Assembly (NCBI GenBank): GCA_934254925.1
Contig: CAKQMD010000001.1
Coordinates: 1 to 64,000, forward strand
From: an uncultured Alphaproteobacteria bacterium
GTDB taxonomy: Bacteria > Pseudomonadota > Alphaproteobacteria > RF32 > CAG-239
Length of the DNA: 64,000 nucleotides
Reading direction: 5' to 3'
The stretch's first letter is position 1, and each line of letters begins with the position of its first letter. The translations under genes and the position numbers were made by a program. Of this stretch, positions 15,811-24,820 are shown one piece after another. Under the pieces are notes generated by a model. It did no database searches and was not told where the DNA came from. It worked only from the letters and a program-made list of their open reading frames with translations.

Positions 15811-18264
15811 ATGAAGTTAGTAATTGTAGAATCTCCGGCCAAAGCCAAAACCATTAACAAGTATCTGGGCAGCGACTATAAGGTGCTGGCCAGTTTTGGC
15901 CATATCCGGGATTTACCGAGCAAAGACGGATCCGTTCTGCCCGACGAAGATTTCCGCATGAGCTGGGAGCTCAGCCCCGGCGGCAAAAAACGCCTGCAAG
16001 ATATTATTAACGCACTCAAAGACTGCGACACGATCGTCCTGGCCTCCGACCCGGATAGAGAAGGAGAAGCCATTGCCTGGCATATTTTGGAAGAGCTGAC
16101 TCAACGCAAAAAAATCAAAGACAAGAAAATTGAACGTGTGGTTTTTCATGAAATCACCAAATCAGCCGTGACCGAAGCCATTAAGAATCCGCGCGAAATC
16201 GATGCTAATCTGGTTTCGGCCTATTTGGCCCGGCGGGCGCTGGACTATTTGGTCGGCTTTACCTTGTCGCCGGTCCTGTGGCGGAAACTGCCAGGCTCCA
16301 AATCGGCGGGACGCGTGCAATCCGTGGCATTACGCTTGATTTGCGAACGCGAAGCGGAAATTGAAAAATTCAAAGCCGAAGAATATTGGAGTATTGACGT
16401 TGATCTGATCACCAAGACGCAGGCACTGATCCGCTCGCATCTGATGGTGCTTGACGGCAAGAAACTCGACAAGATGGACCTAAAAAACGAAGCGGCGGCA
16501 TTGGAAGCCAAAGCCAAGATCGAGGCGCAGGAATTCTCTATCTCCAACGTGGAACGCAAAAAGGCCAACCGGTATCCGGCACCGCCGTTTACCACTTCCA
16601 CCCTGCAGCAGGAAGCGGCTCGCAAGCTGCGTTTTTCGGCCAAGAGAACCATGCAGGTGGCACAAAAACTTTATGAAGACGGTTTGATCACTTATATGCG
16701 TACCGATGCGGTCAACCTTTCCAAAGAAGCTTTGGAAAACGCCCGGGAAGTGATCAAAAAATATTTCGGCGACGCTTATTTGCCCAAGGCTGCCAAAGAA
16801 TACAAGACAAAATCCAAAAATGCGCAAGAGGCGCACGAAGCCATTCGTCCTTCGGACCTGATGAACACGCCGAAAAAAATGGAGACCAAACTCGACAGCG
16901 AAGCACATAAACTTTATGAACTGATCTGGAAGCGCACAATCGCCTGTCAGATGAATCCGGCGGTCTTGGACAAGGTTGCCATTGACGCTACTTCCGCTGA
17001 CGGGCAGATTATGTTGCGGGCCAACGGCCAAGTCATCGAGTTTGACGGCTTTCTCAAACTCTATCAGGAAAGTCGGGACGATGCCGACGACGATGATGAA
17101 AACCGTATTTTGCCTAACGTGGAAAACGGCGAGAAAGTCGACAAAGGCGATATCTATCCCGAACAGCATTTTACAACTCCGCCTCCGCGCTTTACCGAAG
17201 CCAGCCTGGTCAAAAAACTGGAAGAATTGGGAATCGGTCGACCGTCGACTTATGCTTCGATTATCGCCGTTTTGCAGGAAAGAAAATACGTGCGGGTGGA
17301 AAAGCTGCGCTTTATTCCCGAAGACCGCGGCCGAATTGTCACCGTCTTTTTGGAAAACTATTTCAAAAAATACGTCGAATATGACTTTACCGCGCAATTG
17401 GAAGAATTCCTGGACGACGTTTCCGCCGGTGAAATGGATTGGAAAAAGCTGCTGACCGGCTTTTGGGTTAAGTTCAGCAAAAACATCGACGCCGTTCAGC
17501 CTTTGCAAATCAGCAACGTGATTGACACGATTGACGAGGTTTTGTCTTTCCACCTCTTCCCGCCCAGAGAAGACGGCAGTGATCCTCGGCTTTGTCCGGA
17601 ATGCGGCAAAGGACGCCTGAGCATCAAACTCGGAAAGTTCGGCGCGTTTATCGGTTGCTCCAATTATCCTGAATGCAAGTATACCAAGCCTCTGATCGAC
17701 ACCAGCGATGAAGAAGTCAGCGACAAACCGCGGCAACCTTCGCCGGAAGACAAGGTTTTGGGCGAAATGCAGGGAATGAAAATTTACCTCAAAAAGGGCC
17801 CCTACGGTTTTTATCTGCAACTGGGCGAAGACGCGACGGCTACGACAGAAAAGCCCAAGCGCTCAGCTTTGCCGAAAAACATCAGTCCTGAAGAAGTAAC
17901 CCTCGAGCAGGCGGAAGTTTTGTTGTCATTGCCGAGGGACCTTGGCGACGGCATTTTGGTAAATGTCGGTAAGTTCGGCCCTTATATCAAGCAAGGCGGT
18001 AAGTCCAAGTCTTTGACCGGAGGCGACAATATTTTCAACATTACTTTGGAAAGGGCCAAGCAGATTTTGGCCAACGTGGCCGAACGACCGGCCGGAAAAG
18101 TTTTGGGAAAAAATCCCAAAGACAAGAATGATATTGTTTTAAGCAGCGGCCGCTACGGTCCTTATCTGAAATGCGGCAAAAACAACTATGCCCTTCCTCG
18201 GGATCTCAAAGACCGAGAGCCGACGTTGGAAGAAGCCATAAAAATTATTGAAGCAAAAAAATAG
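15811..18264 (+). CDS. topA: DNA topoisomerase I
   Basis: TopA relaxes negative supercoils by a transient single-strand break. The 817-residue protein opens with the Toprim domain (MKLVIVESPAKAKTINKYLG; metal-binding SDPDREGEAIAWH about 75-87). It has the catalytic Tyr at about residue 295 in LITYMRTDAVNLS, one four-cysteine zinc ribbon (CPECGKG...CSNYPEC about 598-625) and lysine-rich C-terminal repeats (GKFGPYIKQGGK, GRYGPYLKCGK) that replace further zinc fingers, as usual in alphaproteobacteria. A strong terminator follows and the next gene is a flagellin with its own control region. Confidence 0.97.
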   Translation: MKLVIVESPAKAKTINKYLGSDYKVLASFGHIRDLPSKDGSVLPDEDFRMSWELSPGGKKRLQDIINALKDCDTIVLASDPDREGEAIAWHILEELTQRKKIKDKKIERVVFHEITKSAVTEAIKNPREIDANLVSAYLARRALDYLVGFTLSPVLWRKLPGSKSAGRVQSVALRLICEREAEIEKFKAEEYWSIDVDLITKTQALIRSHLMVLDGKKLDKMDLKNEAAALEAKAKIEAQEFSISNVERKKANRYPAPPFTTSTLQQEAARKLRFSAKRTMQVAQKLYEDGLITYMRTDAVNLSKEALENAREVIKKYFGDAYLPKAAKEYKTKSKNAQEAHEAIRPSDLMNTPKKMETKLDSEAHKLYELIWKRTIACQMNPAVLDKVAIDATSADGQIMLRANGQVIEFDGFLKLYQESRDDADDDDENRILPNVENGEKVDKGDIYPEQHFTTPPPRFTEASLVKKLEELGIGRPSTYASIIAVLQERKYVRVEKLRFIPEDRGRIVTVFLENYFKKYVEYDFTAQLEEFLDDVSAGEMDWKKLLTGFWVKFSKNIDAVQPLQISNVIDTIDEVLSFHLFPPREDGSDPRLCPECGKGRLSIKLGKFGAFIGCSNYPECKYTKPLIDTSDEEVSDKPRQPSPEDKVLGEMQGMKIYLKKGPYGFYLQLGEDATATTEKPKRSALPKNISPEEVTLEQAEVLLSLPRDLGDGILVNVGKFGPYIKQGGKSKSLTGGDNIFNITLERAKQILANVAERPAGKVLGKNPKDKNDIVLSSGRYGPYLKCGKNNYALPRDLKDREPTLEEAIKIIEAKK

Positions 18265-18287
18265 GCGTTAACCAGCTTTGACATTTA

Positions 18288-18317
18288 AACCCGGCACAAA
18301 AGTGCCGGGTTTTTTAT
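18288..18317 (+). terminator. Rho-independent terminator after topA
   Basis: AACCCGGCAC, loop AAA, an AGTGCCGGGTT arm, then T6. It ends the plsY-dprA-topA operon and insulates it from the flagellin element that begins about 30 bases further on. Confidence 0.9.
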
Positions 18318-18348
18318 TTTCTTTCTGTCTATATAGACGGATTCGAGG

Positions 18349-18429
18349 TCAATAGATTATATACAAAACGCTGATAGGCTGAGGAAAAGTTTTGCAAGTT
18401 TTTTGAGGCAAGTTCTCGTCTCCTTTATA
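18349..18429 (+). promoter_or_regulatory. conserved 81-bp flagellin upstream element, copy 2
   Basis: Matches 5915-5995 (other strand) at 70 of 81 positions. AATAGATT, 11 bases, GCTGATAG is the closest thing to a sigma-28 promoter, and this copy fits the -10 consensus GCCGATAA better than copy 1. The conserved block continues to a CTTTATA motif, after which the two upstream regions diverge. It is followed by a good Shine-Dalgarno (AAGGAG) and a GTG start. Confidence 0.6.
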
Positions 18430-18454
18430 CTTCAAATATTAAAAAGGAGAAGAA

Positions 18455-20539
18455 GTGAGCAATGCTATCAGTTTAACCGCGTCAATGCGATCGAATTTGC
18501 TGAGCCTGCAACACATTGCGGGACAAGTTGACTTAACCCAAAATCGTCTCTCCACCGGCTTAAAAATCAACTCGGCGATCGACAATCCTTCTTCTTATTA
18601 CATGGCGGTATCCTTGAACAACCGGGCCAGTGATTTGTCGGCTTTGTTAGATTCCATGGTGCAGGGGATTCAAACAATTAAGGCGGCGACCGAGGGGCTG
18701 GAGGCCGGCGCCAATTTGTTGGAACAAGCGGCGGCCACAGCAACGCAGGCCTTAGAAAATGCCTATTTCCGCCATAAGTCCTTGGATTATTATCTGACAC
18801 AAGGCTATCGCGTCATTAATTCCGAAATGAGCAGTGCCGAAATTGAAGCTTTGATGGTTGACGGTGCTAAACTGGTCTTGGCCGACGATATGGTTTTGGA
18901 CGCCGGATTGCTCCTGGCCGCTGACAATATCACCATTAACGGCAACGGTCATCGCCTGAGTTATGGAGGCACGGATGATTTGTTGTCCGTTTCTGGACAG
19001 AACACGACAATTACCAATATTAAACTGGATTATATTAACGCTTCCGGAGGAGCGGCAATTGACGTCACGGGATCGGCAGACGTTTCTTTGATTGAGATTG
19101 AAGCCCAGGGTAATAAAGTTTACGGAGTCCATTGCGGCAAAGGCGGCAAAATAACTCTGGACAACAGTCTGGGGATTAAGGCCAGCGGTATCGGATCGCA
19201 TAACTTGGTTAACGGCGACGTTGAACTTTATGACGGCAAAGGCAATACCCAAGCGATTATTGACCAGATCGGCGAGAATGGTTTGGCGGCGACGGCGGCG
19301 CATCAGTTTTATGCCCCGGGAGTTGCCAAAGACGACGCCAATTTCGGTCAGGGCCAATGGTATCTTCCTTCCATTGGCGAGCTGATGGAGCTTTACGGCA
19401 CGGATGCCGATGCCATTACCGAAGGTAGCGGAACTTCCGGCGCAATCGGCAACAATAAAAACAAAATTAACGAGGCGTTGAGTATTTTAAAAAGACACGC
19501 TGCGGCGGAAACACTGCAAAACGAATGGTATTGGTCGTCTTCCGAACATAAGGACGACACTTCTTTTATCCTTAATATGAGTAACGGTTTCCGCAGTCCC
19601 AATACAAAGTCGACCGAAAACGGCAGCGGTCTTCATGTTCGCTGTTTTCAGCTTCTGGAAAATCGTTTTGATCCGGCTAAAGGCAGTCCGAAAATCGGCG
19701 ACGTGATGTACTCTGACCTGAGTTATGGCCCCGCCGACGCCTATGACAGCAGCAAAACCGCCGTGGGAGTGGTGACTTGGATTTCGGAAGACAGAAGATC
19801 GGCCAAAATCGTCAATTTAAAAGACCTGCGTTTCAGTTCTCATGATCAGGCGGGAAACTTTAATTCCGACAAGCCTTATGACGCCTCAGGAAGCATGGTT
19901 TCCACCAGCCGCTGGACAACGGCCAACGCCGGAAACACCAATATTACAAACATAACGGATTACGGTTATTCGCAACTGATGTCTGCCGCGCAATCGGGCG
20001 GAAAAATTACGGTCAGCAACACTAATTTGACAATGAATAAGAACGAGGCTTATCTTGTCGGTGCAATTTCTTCCTACAATGAAATCCTTGCACAATACGA
20101 TCTCCTGATCAAAGACAGTTCTTACAAGGGCATTAACCTGTTGCAAGAGCAGGACCTGACCGTGGTCTTTAACGAAAAACGTTCGGCAAAATTGTCGGTG
20201 CAAGGCAAAGACGCCTCCTCTCAAACCTTAGGCTTGACAACGAATGATTGGCAAAATCAAGGCGACGTTGCACAGTCTTTAAGCGAGATTGCCGCCGCTC
20301 TCAATCAAATCAGCCAAATGTCATCAGAACTTGGAAACTGTTATTCGCTCATCACCACGCGTGAGGATTTTACGCAGAATTTGATCAATATTTTAACCGA
20401 GGGTTCCGATAAGTTGACTCTTGCCGATATGAACGAGGAATCGGCCAATATGCTGGCCCTGCAAACACGGCAACAGCTGGCAGTCAATTCGCTGTCCCTC
20501 GCCTCGCAGGCCAGCCAGTCGATTTTGAAACTGTTTTGA
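18455..20539 (+). CDS. flagellin with beta-helix and DUF1566-like central modules
   Basis: A 694-residue flagellin, started at GTG 18455 behind AAGGAG. Residues 1-100 and 547-694 are the conserved D0/D1 ends shared with the copy at 4048-5868. The insert is different and larger. Residues ~130-245 look like a right-handed beta-helix (SVSGQNTTITNIKLDYINAS and similar). Residues ~285-405 resemble the DUF1566/fibrobacter-major-paralogue type of C-type-lectin-like domain (GQWYLPSIGELMELY, then WYWSSSE and SGLHVRCF). Residues ~415-545 look like a second module of that kind (VGVVTWISEDRRSAKIVNLKD). Such folds bind ligands or glycans in other proteins, so an adhesive filament is a reasonable inference. 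The gene stands alone between terminators. Confidence 0.93.
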   Translation: MSNAISLTASMRSNLLSLQHIAGQVDLTQNRLSTGLKINSAIDNPSSYYMAVSLNNRASDLSALLDSMVQGIQTIKAATEGLEAGANLLEQAAATATQALENAYFRHKSLDYYLTQGYRVINSEMSSAEIEALMVDGAKLVLADDMVLDAGLLLAADNITINGNGHRLSYGGTDDLLSVSGQNTTITNIKLDYINASGGAAIDVTGSADVSLIEIEAQGNKVYGVHCGKGGKITLDNSLGIKASGIGSHNLVNGDVELYDGKGNTQAIIDQIGENGLAATAAHQFYAPGVAKDDANFGQGQWYLPSIGELMELYGTDADAITEGSGTSGAIGNNKNKINEALSILKRHAAAETLQNEWYWSSSEHKDDTSFILNMSNGFRSPNTKSTENGSGLHVRCFQLLENRFDPAKGSPKIGDVMYSDLSYGPADAYDSSKTAVGVVTWISEDRRSAKIVNLKDLRFSSHDQAGNFNSDKPYDASGSMVSTSRWTTANAGNTNITNITDYGYSQLMSAAQSGGKITVSNTNLTMNKNEAYLVGAISSYNEILAQYDLLIKDSSYKGINLLQEQDLTVVFNEKRSAKLSVQGKDASSQTLGLTTNDWQNQGDVAQSLSEIAAALNQISQMSSELGNCYSLITTREDFTQNLINILTEGSDKLTLADMNEESANMLALQTRQQLAVNSLSLASQASQSILKLF

Positions 20540-20542
20540 TGA

Positions 20543-20568
20543 AAAAGCCCCGGAAAATCGGGGCTTTT
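20543..20568. terminator. bidirectional terminator between flagellin and META lipoprotein gene
   Basis: AAAAGCCCCG pairs with CGGGGCTTTT across a short AT-rich loop. It is flanked by A and T runs on its two sides, so it serves both converging genes. Confidence 0.8.
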
Positions 20569-20577
20569 GAGTAGAAG

Positions 20578-20970
20578 TTATTGGGCTTCTTTGATAACGC
20601 CGACTTCTTCAAAAAACAGTTCTTCGTTTTTATCATTGCTCAGCGTCAACTTTTTGCCGTCTAATTTTATTTTGCTCATGGTCGGCAAAATTTTCAAATA
20701 TTCATTTTCCGCCACCATCTGGTCTTCCGGGCCCATCATCATGGTGGAAGCCGCCGGACCAAATTTGATCTCCGTTCCGTTCAATTCATAAGTGCCGAAA
20801 TAGCGGTTGACGACGGCGCCGAAATAGCGATTGTCGTCCGCACCGAAAGCCAGGCTGATCTCCGCATTGTTGGGGCTGTTGGTCAGCTTGTATTCCTTGC
20901 CTTTGATACTGTCTTTGTTACAACCGGCCAAAGCGGCGGCCATGGCCAAAATGGTCAAAAGTTTTTTCAT
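20578..20970 (-). CDS. META-domain (HslJ-like) lipoprotein
   Basis: A 130-residue protein with a lipoprotein signal peptide (lipobox AALAGC, Cys17). The mature part resembles META/HslJ domains: a strand-rich N-terminal half with paired YFG motifs, then FGPAASTMMMGPEDQMVAENEYLKILPTM, in which the Cys of the usual MACP motif is replaced, followed by the closing strand KLTLSN. Described here in pieces, the match covers about residues 55-115. Such proteins sit in the cell envelope and some are induced by heat or antibiotics; no activity is assigned. It overlaps the end of valS by four bases (ATGA), so it is translated from the valS message. Confidence 0.75.
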   Translation of the reverse strand: MKKLLTILAMAAALAGCNKDSIKGKEYKLTNSPNNAEISLAFGADDNRYFGAVVNRYFGTYELNGTEIKFGPAASTMMMGPEDQMVAENEYLKILPTMSKIKLDGKKLTLSNDKNEELFFEEVGVIKEAQ

Positions 20971-23558
20971 GCGGCTTCTCCCAAAACAATTTCAATGTTA
21001 AAGCTTTTGCCTTCAACGTTCTTTTCTTCCACGAGTTCGATTTTCTCGGCAGCAATCGACGAAGCTGCCGCAATATCCTTAATCATCGCCCGGGCTTTCT
21101 TTAAATTAGCCTCGCGGCCGGCAATTTTCAAGGTTTCCAACGGCCAACGCATGTTTTTCTGCGCCTGGGACTTTGCTCCCCGCACTTCCGAAAGAATTTC
21201 AATCATGACATTGATGGCGTCTTCCAGCTGATTGTTTTTGAGAACGCTTTCAAAATCCGCAACTCTCGGCCATGCCGTCCGATGAACGGAACCGGCACCG
21301 GGATAAAAGACCGACCACATCTCCTCAGTGACATAGGGCATGAACGGCGCAAACAACAGCAAAAAGCTGCGGAAAGAATAAAGCAGGCCGGCCAGGGCCG
21401 AACGGCGTTCAGCAGTATCTTCCTCACCATAAGCGCGGGATTTTACCAACTCAATGTAATAATCGCAGAACTTCCAGAACAAATCTTCGGTATTTTGCAG
21501 CGCCGAAGAATAATCATAGTCTTCAAAAGCTTTGGTAGAGCGCTCGATCACCTTGGCAATCTGCTCTAGCATCGCGATGTCGGCGGCTTCGGTAATGTCT
21601 GAAACCTGCAAGGCAGAGGCCTCAGCCCCGGCGCGATCCAAAATGGTTTTTACAAAATTTCCGGCATTGAAAATTTTGGTAACCAGTTTTTTGCCGATCG
21701 TAAACAACGACGGGTCATAAATCGTATCGGCGCCCAATTTGGCCTTGCCCGCCCAATAACGGACGGCATCAGCGGAATATTCGACGATCAGATTTTCCGG
21801 GGTAACCACATTGCCCTTGGACTTGCTCATTTTTTTGCGGTCGGGATCAACGATAAAACCGCTGACGGCAATATGTTTCCAGGGAATTTCCTGTTCATGG
21901 AACCAAGCTTTCACAATGGTATAAAAAGCCCAAGTTCTGATAATGTCATGCGACTGCGGCCGCAAATCCGCCGGGAAAAGGGCCTTGTGTCGTTTGTTGT
22001 CAATGCCCCAGTGCGAGCTCAGCTGCGGCGTGAGCGACGAAGTGGCCCAAGTGTCCATCACGTCGGGTTCGCCGATAAAACCGTTTGGCTGGCCGCGCTG
22101 ATCTTCCCGATACCCCTTGGGCGCGGTGATCATCGGATCAACCGGCAACTGGCTTTCGTCAGCATAAAGCGGATTTTCATAATCGGGATTTCCTTTGGCA
22201 TCAAGCTTATACCAGACCGGGAAAGGCACGCCGAAGAAACGCTGGCGGCTGATGCACCAATCCTGATTCAGGCCTTCAACCCAATGTTCGTAACGCGACA
22301 GCATATAAGCCGGGTGCCACTGAATTTTACGGCCCTGGGCCAAAAATTCTTCTTTATGGTTCAAAATGTCGATAAACCATTGACGGGAGGGAACAAACTC
22401 TATGGGATAGTCCCCTTTTTCATAAAACTTCACATCATGGACAATGTCTTTGAAGCCTTTGACGGCGCCCTCGGCCTCCAAAATCTCAATCGTTTGCTTG
22501 CGAGCGGCGGGAATGCTTAACCCGACCAGTTTGGCATAATTGGCACAACCTTTCTCCGGATCAACGCAGGCAAAGGCGCCCTTGCCGTAATCGACATCCA
22601 AAATCTTCCCTTGTTTGGAGATGATCTGCTTCATCGGCAGGCCGGACTTTTTCCACCATTCCACGTCTTGAATATCGCCGAAAGTACAAACCATCATAAT
22701 ACCGGTTCCTTTGTCCGGTACGGCATGTTCGGACGGGCAGATCGGCACCGGGGCATAAAAACCGGGCGTAATGGCAGTCTTGCCGAAAAGATGCTGATAG
22801 TGCTTGTCATCCGGATGTGCCACTACGGCAATGCAAGCAGCAACAAATTCGGGACGCGTAGTGGAAATGACAAAAGGCGTTCCGTCTTCGACCTTAAATT
22901 CCAGATCATAAAACTTGGAAGCCATCTCGCGGTCTTCAACCTCCGCCTGAGCAATGGCCGAATTAAAGGTAATGTCCCACATTCCGGGCATTTCGCGGTT
23001 ATAAACCACGCCTTTTTTCACCAAATCCAAAAACGACAACTGCGAGGTACGGCGAGAATTGTCGTCTATCGTGGCATATTTATACCGCCAGTCATAGGAA
23101 TGCCCCACGGATTTGAACAGGTCTTCAAATACTTTTTCATCATTGCCGGCCAAAAGATTGCAGGCCTCAATGAAGTTTTCCCGAGAGACTTCTTTTTGCG
23201 GTCCCTGGTCTTTTTTAGTATCATCATGAAAAGGTTTCCACCCTTCAACGTAAGGAACGTTGGAATCGCATTTGATGGCATAGTAGTTTTGTACCCGACG
23301 CTCCGTCGGCAGACCGTTGTCATCCCAACCGATGGGATAAAAAATGTTTTTGCCAAGCATACGATTATAGCGTACCTGAATGTCCGTCTGCGTATAGCTG
23401 AACACATGCCCGATATGCAAAGAACCAGATACCGTCGGCGGCGGTGTATCTACCACGAAGCTATTGTCACGGGATGCCGTTTCGTCATAAAGGTAGGTTC
23501 CGTTGTCCTGCCAGTTCTTATTCCACTTTTGTTCAATTGCTTTATGATCGTATGCCAT
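20967..23558 (-). CDS. valS: valyl-tRNA synthetase, archaeal-type
   Basis: A class I synthetase charging tRNA-Val. The 863-residue protein has the HIGH motif at about residues 48-51, preceded by VDTPPPTVSGSL, the KMSKS loop near residue 577, a CP1 editing domain between them and a C-terminal anticodon-binding helical region. The wording around HIGH (TVSGSLHIGHVFSYTQTD, then GWDDNGLPTERRVQ) is that of archaeal-type ValRS as found in Rickettsiales, not the TPPPNVTGSLHMGHA form of most bacteria. The C-terminal coiled coil typical of bacterial ValRS is not obvious. This points to an ancient transfer shared with, or parallel to, Rickettsiales. It is the leading gene of a two-gene operon. Confidence 0.94.
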   Translation of the reverse strand: MAYDHKAIEQKWNKNWQDNGTYLYDETASRDNSFVVDTPPPTVSGSLHIGHVFSYTQTDIQVRYNRMLGKNIFYPIGWDDNGLPTERRVQNYYAIKCDSNVPYVEGWKPFHDDTKKDQGPQKEVSRENFIEACNLLAGNDEKVFEDLFKSVGHSYDWRYKYATIDDNSRRTSQLSFLDLVKKGVVYNREMPGMWDITFNSAIAQAEVEDREMASKFYDLEFKVEDGTPFVISTTRPEFVAACIAVVAHPDDKHYQHLFGKTAITPGFYAPVPICPSEHAVPDKGTGIMMVCTFGDIQDVEWWKKSGLPMKQIISKQGKILDVDYGKGAFACVDPEKGCANYAKLVGLSIPAARKQTIEILEAEGAVKGFKDIVHDVKFYEKGDYPIEFVPSRQWFIDILNHKEEFLAQGRKIQWHPAYMLSRYEHWVEGLNQDWCISRQRFFGVPFPVWYKLDAKGNPDYENPLYADESQLPVDPMITAPKGYREDQRGQPNGFIGEPDVMDTWATSSLTPQLSSHWGIDNKRHKALFPADLRPQSHDIIRTWAFYTIVKAWFHEQEIPWKHIAVSGFIVDPDRKKMSKSKGNVVTPENLIVEYSADAVRYWAGKAKLGADTIYDPSLFTIGKKLVTKIFNAGNFVKTILDRAGAEASALQVSDITEAADIAMLEQIAKVIERSTKAFEDYDYSSALQNTEDLFWKFCDYYIELVKSRAYGEEDTAERRSALAGLLYSFRSFLLLFAPFMPYVTEEMWSVFYPGAGSVHRTAWPRVADFESVLKNNQLEDAINVMIEILSEVRGAKSQAQKNMRWPLETLKIAGREANLKKARAMIKDIAAASSIAAEKIELVEEKNVEGKSFNIEIVLGEAA

Positions 23559-23709
23559 GTCTTAAGTACCTCTTCAAATTAACTGACAATTTATAGCTTA
23601 TGCAAAGAAGATTGTCAATAATCAATGCGGGAACACCGCCATTTTCCGGCTTTCAGGACGAAGACGGCGCATAAAAAAAAGAATAATTCACTTTTTGTAA
23701 AAAAATTAC

Positions 23710-23738
23710 TTGATTTTTAAAACAATTGTCTGTATGTT
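23710..23738 (+). promoter_or_regulatory. promoter of tRNA-Thr
   Basis: TTGATT (23710-23715), a 17-base spacer and TATGTT (23733-23738), ending 13 bases before the mature tRNA 5' end. The position fits a tRNA promoter well. Confidence 0.65.
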
Positions 23739-23751
23739 CGGTTTCGGTAAC

Positions 23752-23826
23752 GCCGCTGTAGCTCAGTGGTAGAGCACGTCATTGGTAATGACGGGGTCGC
23801 AAGTCCGATTCTTGCCAGCGGCACCA
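23752..23826 (+). tRNA. tRNA-Thr (GGT)
   Basis: 75 bases with a full cloverleaf: the acceptor GCCGCTG pairs with CAGCGGC, the anticodon arm CGTCA-TTGGTAA-TGACG gives anticodon GGT (reads ACC/ACT), the T arm is GCAAG-TCCGATT-CTTGC, discriminator A and encoded CCA. The T loop has TCC where TTC is usual. Its 3' half is the sequence echoed in repeats R2-R4 downstream. Confidence 0.96.
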
Positions 23827-23940
23827 TTTTTGATAACGCACCGTTAAAGGTGCTTTTTTTGTATGTATTCAAGGCTTTCAATCAGTCCGATTTTGAGAAT
23901 TTTTAATTTGGCGATTTTTGATGATTTATCGGACTTTTAT
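23802..23940 (+). repeat. cassette-boundary repeat R1 (includes the intact tRNA 3' end)
   Basis: AGTCCGATTCTTGCCAGCGG and CACCA here are the real tRNA-Thr 3' end. They are followed by the terminator GCACC-GTTAAA-GGTGC-T7 (23838-23860), then AGTCCGAT (23884-23891) and its complement ATCGGACT (23928-23935) about 36 bases later, ending in a T run. The same succession recurs in R2-R4. Confidence 0.85.
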
Positions 23941-23948
23941 GTTTTTAA

Positions 23949-24506
23949 CTATTTCAAATTATATGGTGCATCTGATTTATTTTGGACTTCTATTCCTGTC
24001 TCAAAACTTTCAACAAACTCCCAATGACCGTTCTCCAATATAAAATGAAAGCAGTGACAATTTTTTATCCCTTCTACTTTATATCCAGCACACCAACATA
24101 ATGCGCGGGTAATTCCTCCATGAGAGGCTATAGCAATATTATTAAAAGTGGATGATTTAACTATACTTTCAAGAAAAGTTTTGACTCTTTCAAAGGTCTC
24201 ATTGATACGTTTTTGCGTTTCAGAAGTATCATTATACCAAAAGCCGAAAGCAGCTTCGCACAAAGCATCATCTGTAATTATATCTATATTACTATATTTT
24301 TTAGCAATAATATGAGCTGTATCAACAGCACGTTTTAATGGACTTGAATAAATGACTTCTAAAGATTTATCTGACAGAAATTCAGATAATTTTTGAGCTT
24401 GTTTTTTCCCTATAGTTGTCAAATTGGCACTAGGCTTTCTTCCTGCAATACCTAGCTTATTACCGACGCTTTGTCCATGTCTAAAAAAATAAAAATGTTT
24501 TTTCAT
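23949..24506 (-). CDS. histidine phosphatase family protein (cassette 1)
   Basis: A 185-residue phosphoglycerate-mutase-like phosphatase. The phospho-accepting motif FFRHGQSVGN is at about residues 7-16 (RHG), SSPLKRAVDTA follows about residue 50, a Glu sits in the middle (CEAAFG) and the second catalytic His is in IASHGGITRALC. The substrate cannot be told; family members act on sugar phosphates, nucleotides and phosphoproteins. I chose ATG 24506 because a GGAG lies eight bases before it; in-frame starts exist up to 24527. Base composition is clearly more AT-rich than that of valS. It occupies the first cassette, convergent with tRNA-Thr, between R1 and R2, pointing to acquisition by transfer. 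Confidence 0.88.
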   Translation of the reverse strand: MKKHFYFFRHGQSVGNKLGIAGRKPSANLTTIGKKQAQKLSEFLSDKSLEVIYSSPLKRAVDTAHIIAKKYSNIDIITDDALCEAAFGFWYNDTSETQKRINETFERVKTFLESIVKSSTFNNIAIASHGGITRALCWCAGYKVEGIKNCHCFHFILENGHWEFVESFETGIEVQNKSDAPYNLK

Positions 24507-24607
24507 ATTGGTCTCCATATTAAGCATTTATGTTATTGGTTAATTCGTATATTTTTAGTAAATGCTTTTATTCTAAGGCCTAAATTTACAAACTTATCAT
24601 TATTTTC

Positions 24608-24752
24608 ATTCCGATAATTGCATAGTATCGCGCACCATTTTTTAGAATGCACCTTTTGAGGTGCTTTTTTTGTATGTATTTCAAGCTTTTCAGAGAGTCC
24701 GATTTTGAGGATTTGGGAATTTGACTATTTGAAATAATTATCGGACTTTTTA
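24608..24752 (+). repeat. cassette-boundary repeat R2
   Basis: ATTCCGATAATTGCATAG followed by CGCGCACCA (ending 24637) is the degenerate tRNA-Thr 3' end. Then come terminator GCACC-TTTTGA-GGTGC-T7 (24649-24671), AGTCCGAT (24696-24703) and ATCGGACT (24740-24747) with a T run. It fills most of the 24507-24820 gap between cassettes 1 and 2; the remainder is AT-rich and shows nothing else. Confidence 0.85.
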
Positions 24753-24820
24753 TGCTATAAGTGCTACAATAAAAAACGACCTTAGATGCAAATCCAAGGT
24801 CGTTTCTATGACATATTTCT

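Noticed and set aside
16480..17820. 446-codon minus-strand open frame opposite topA
   Set aside because: Shadow of topA; no ribosome binding site or domain.
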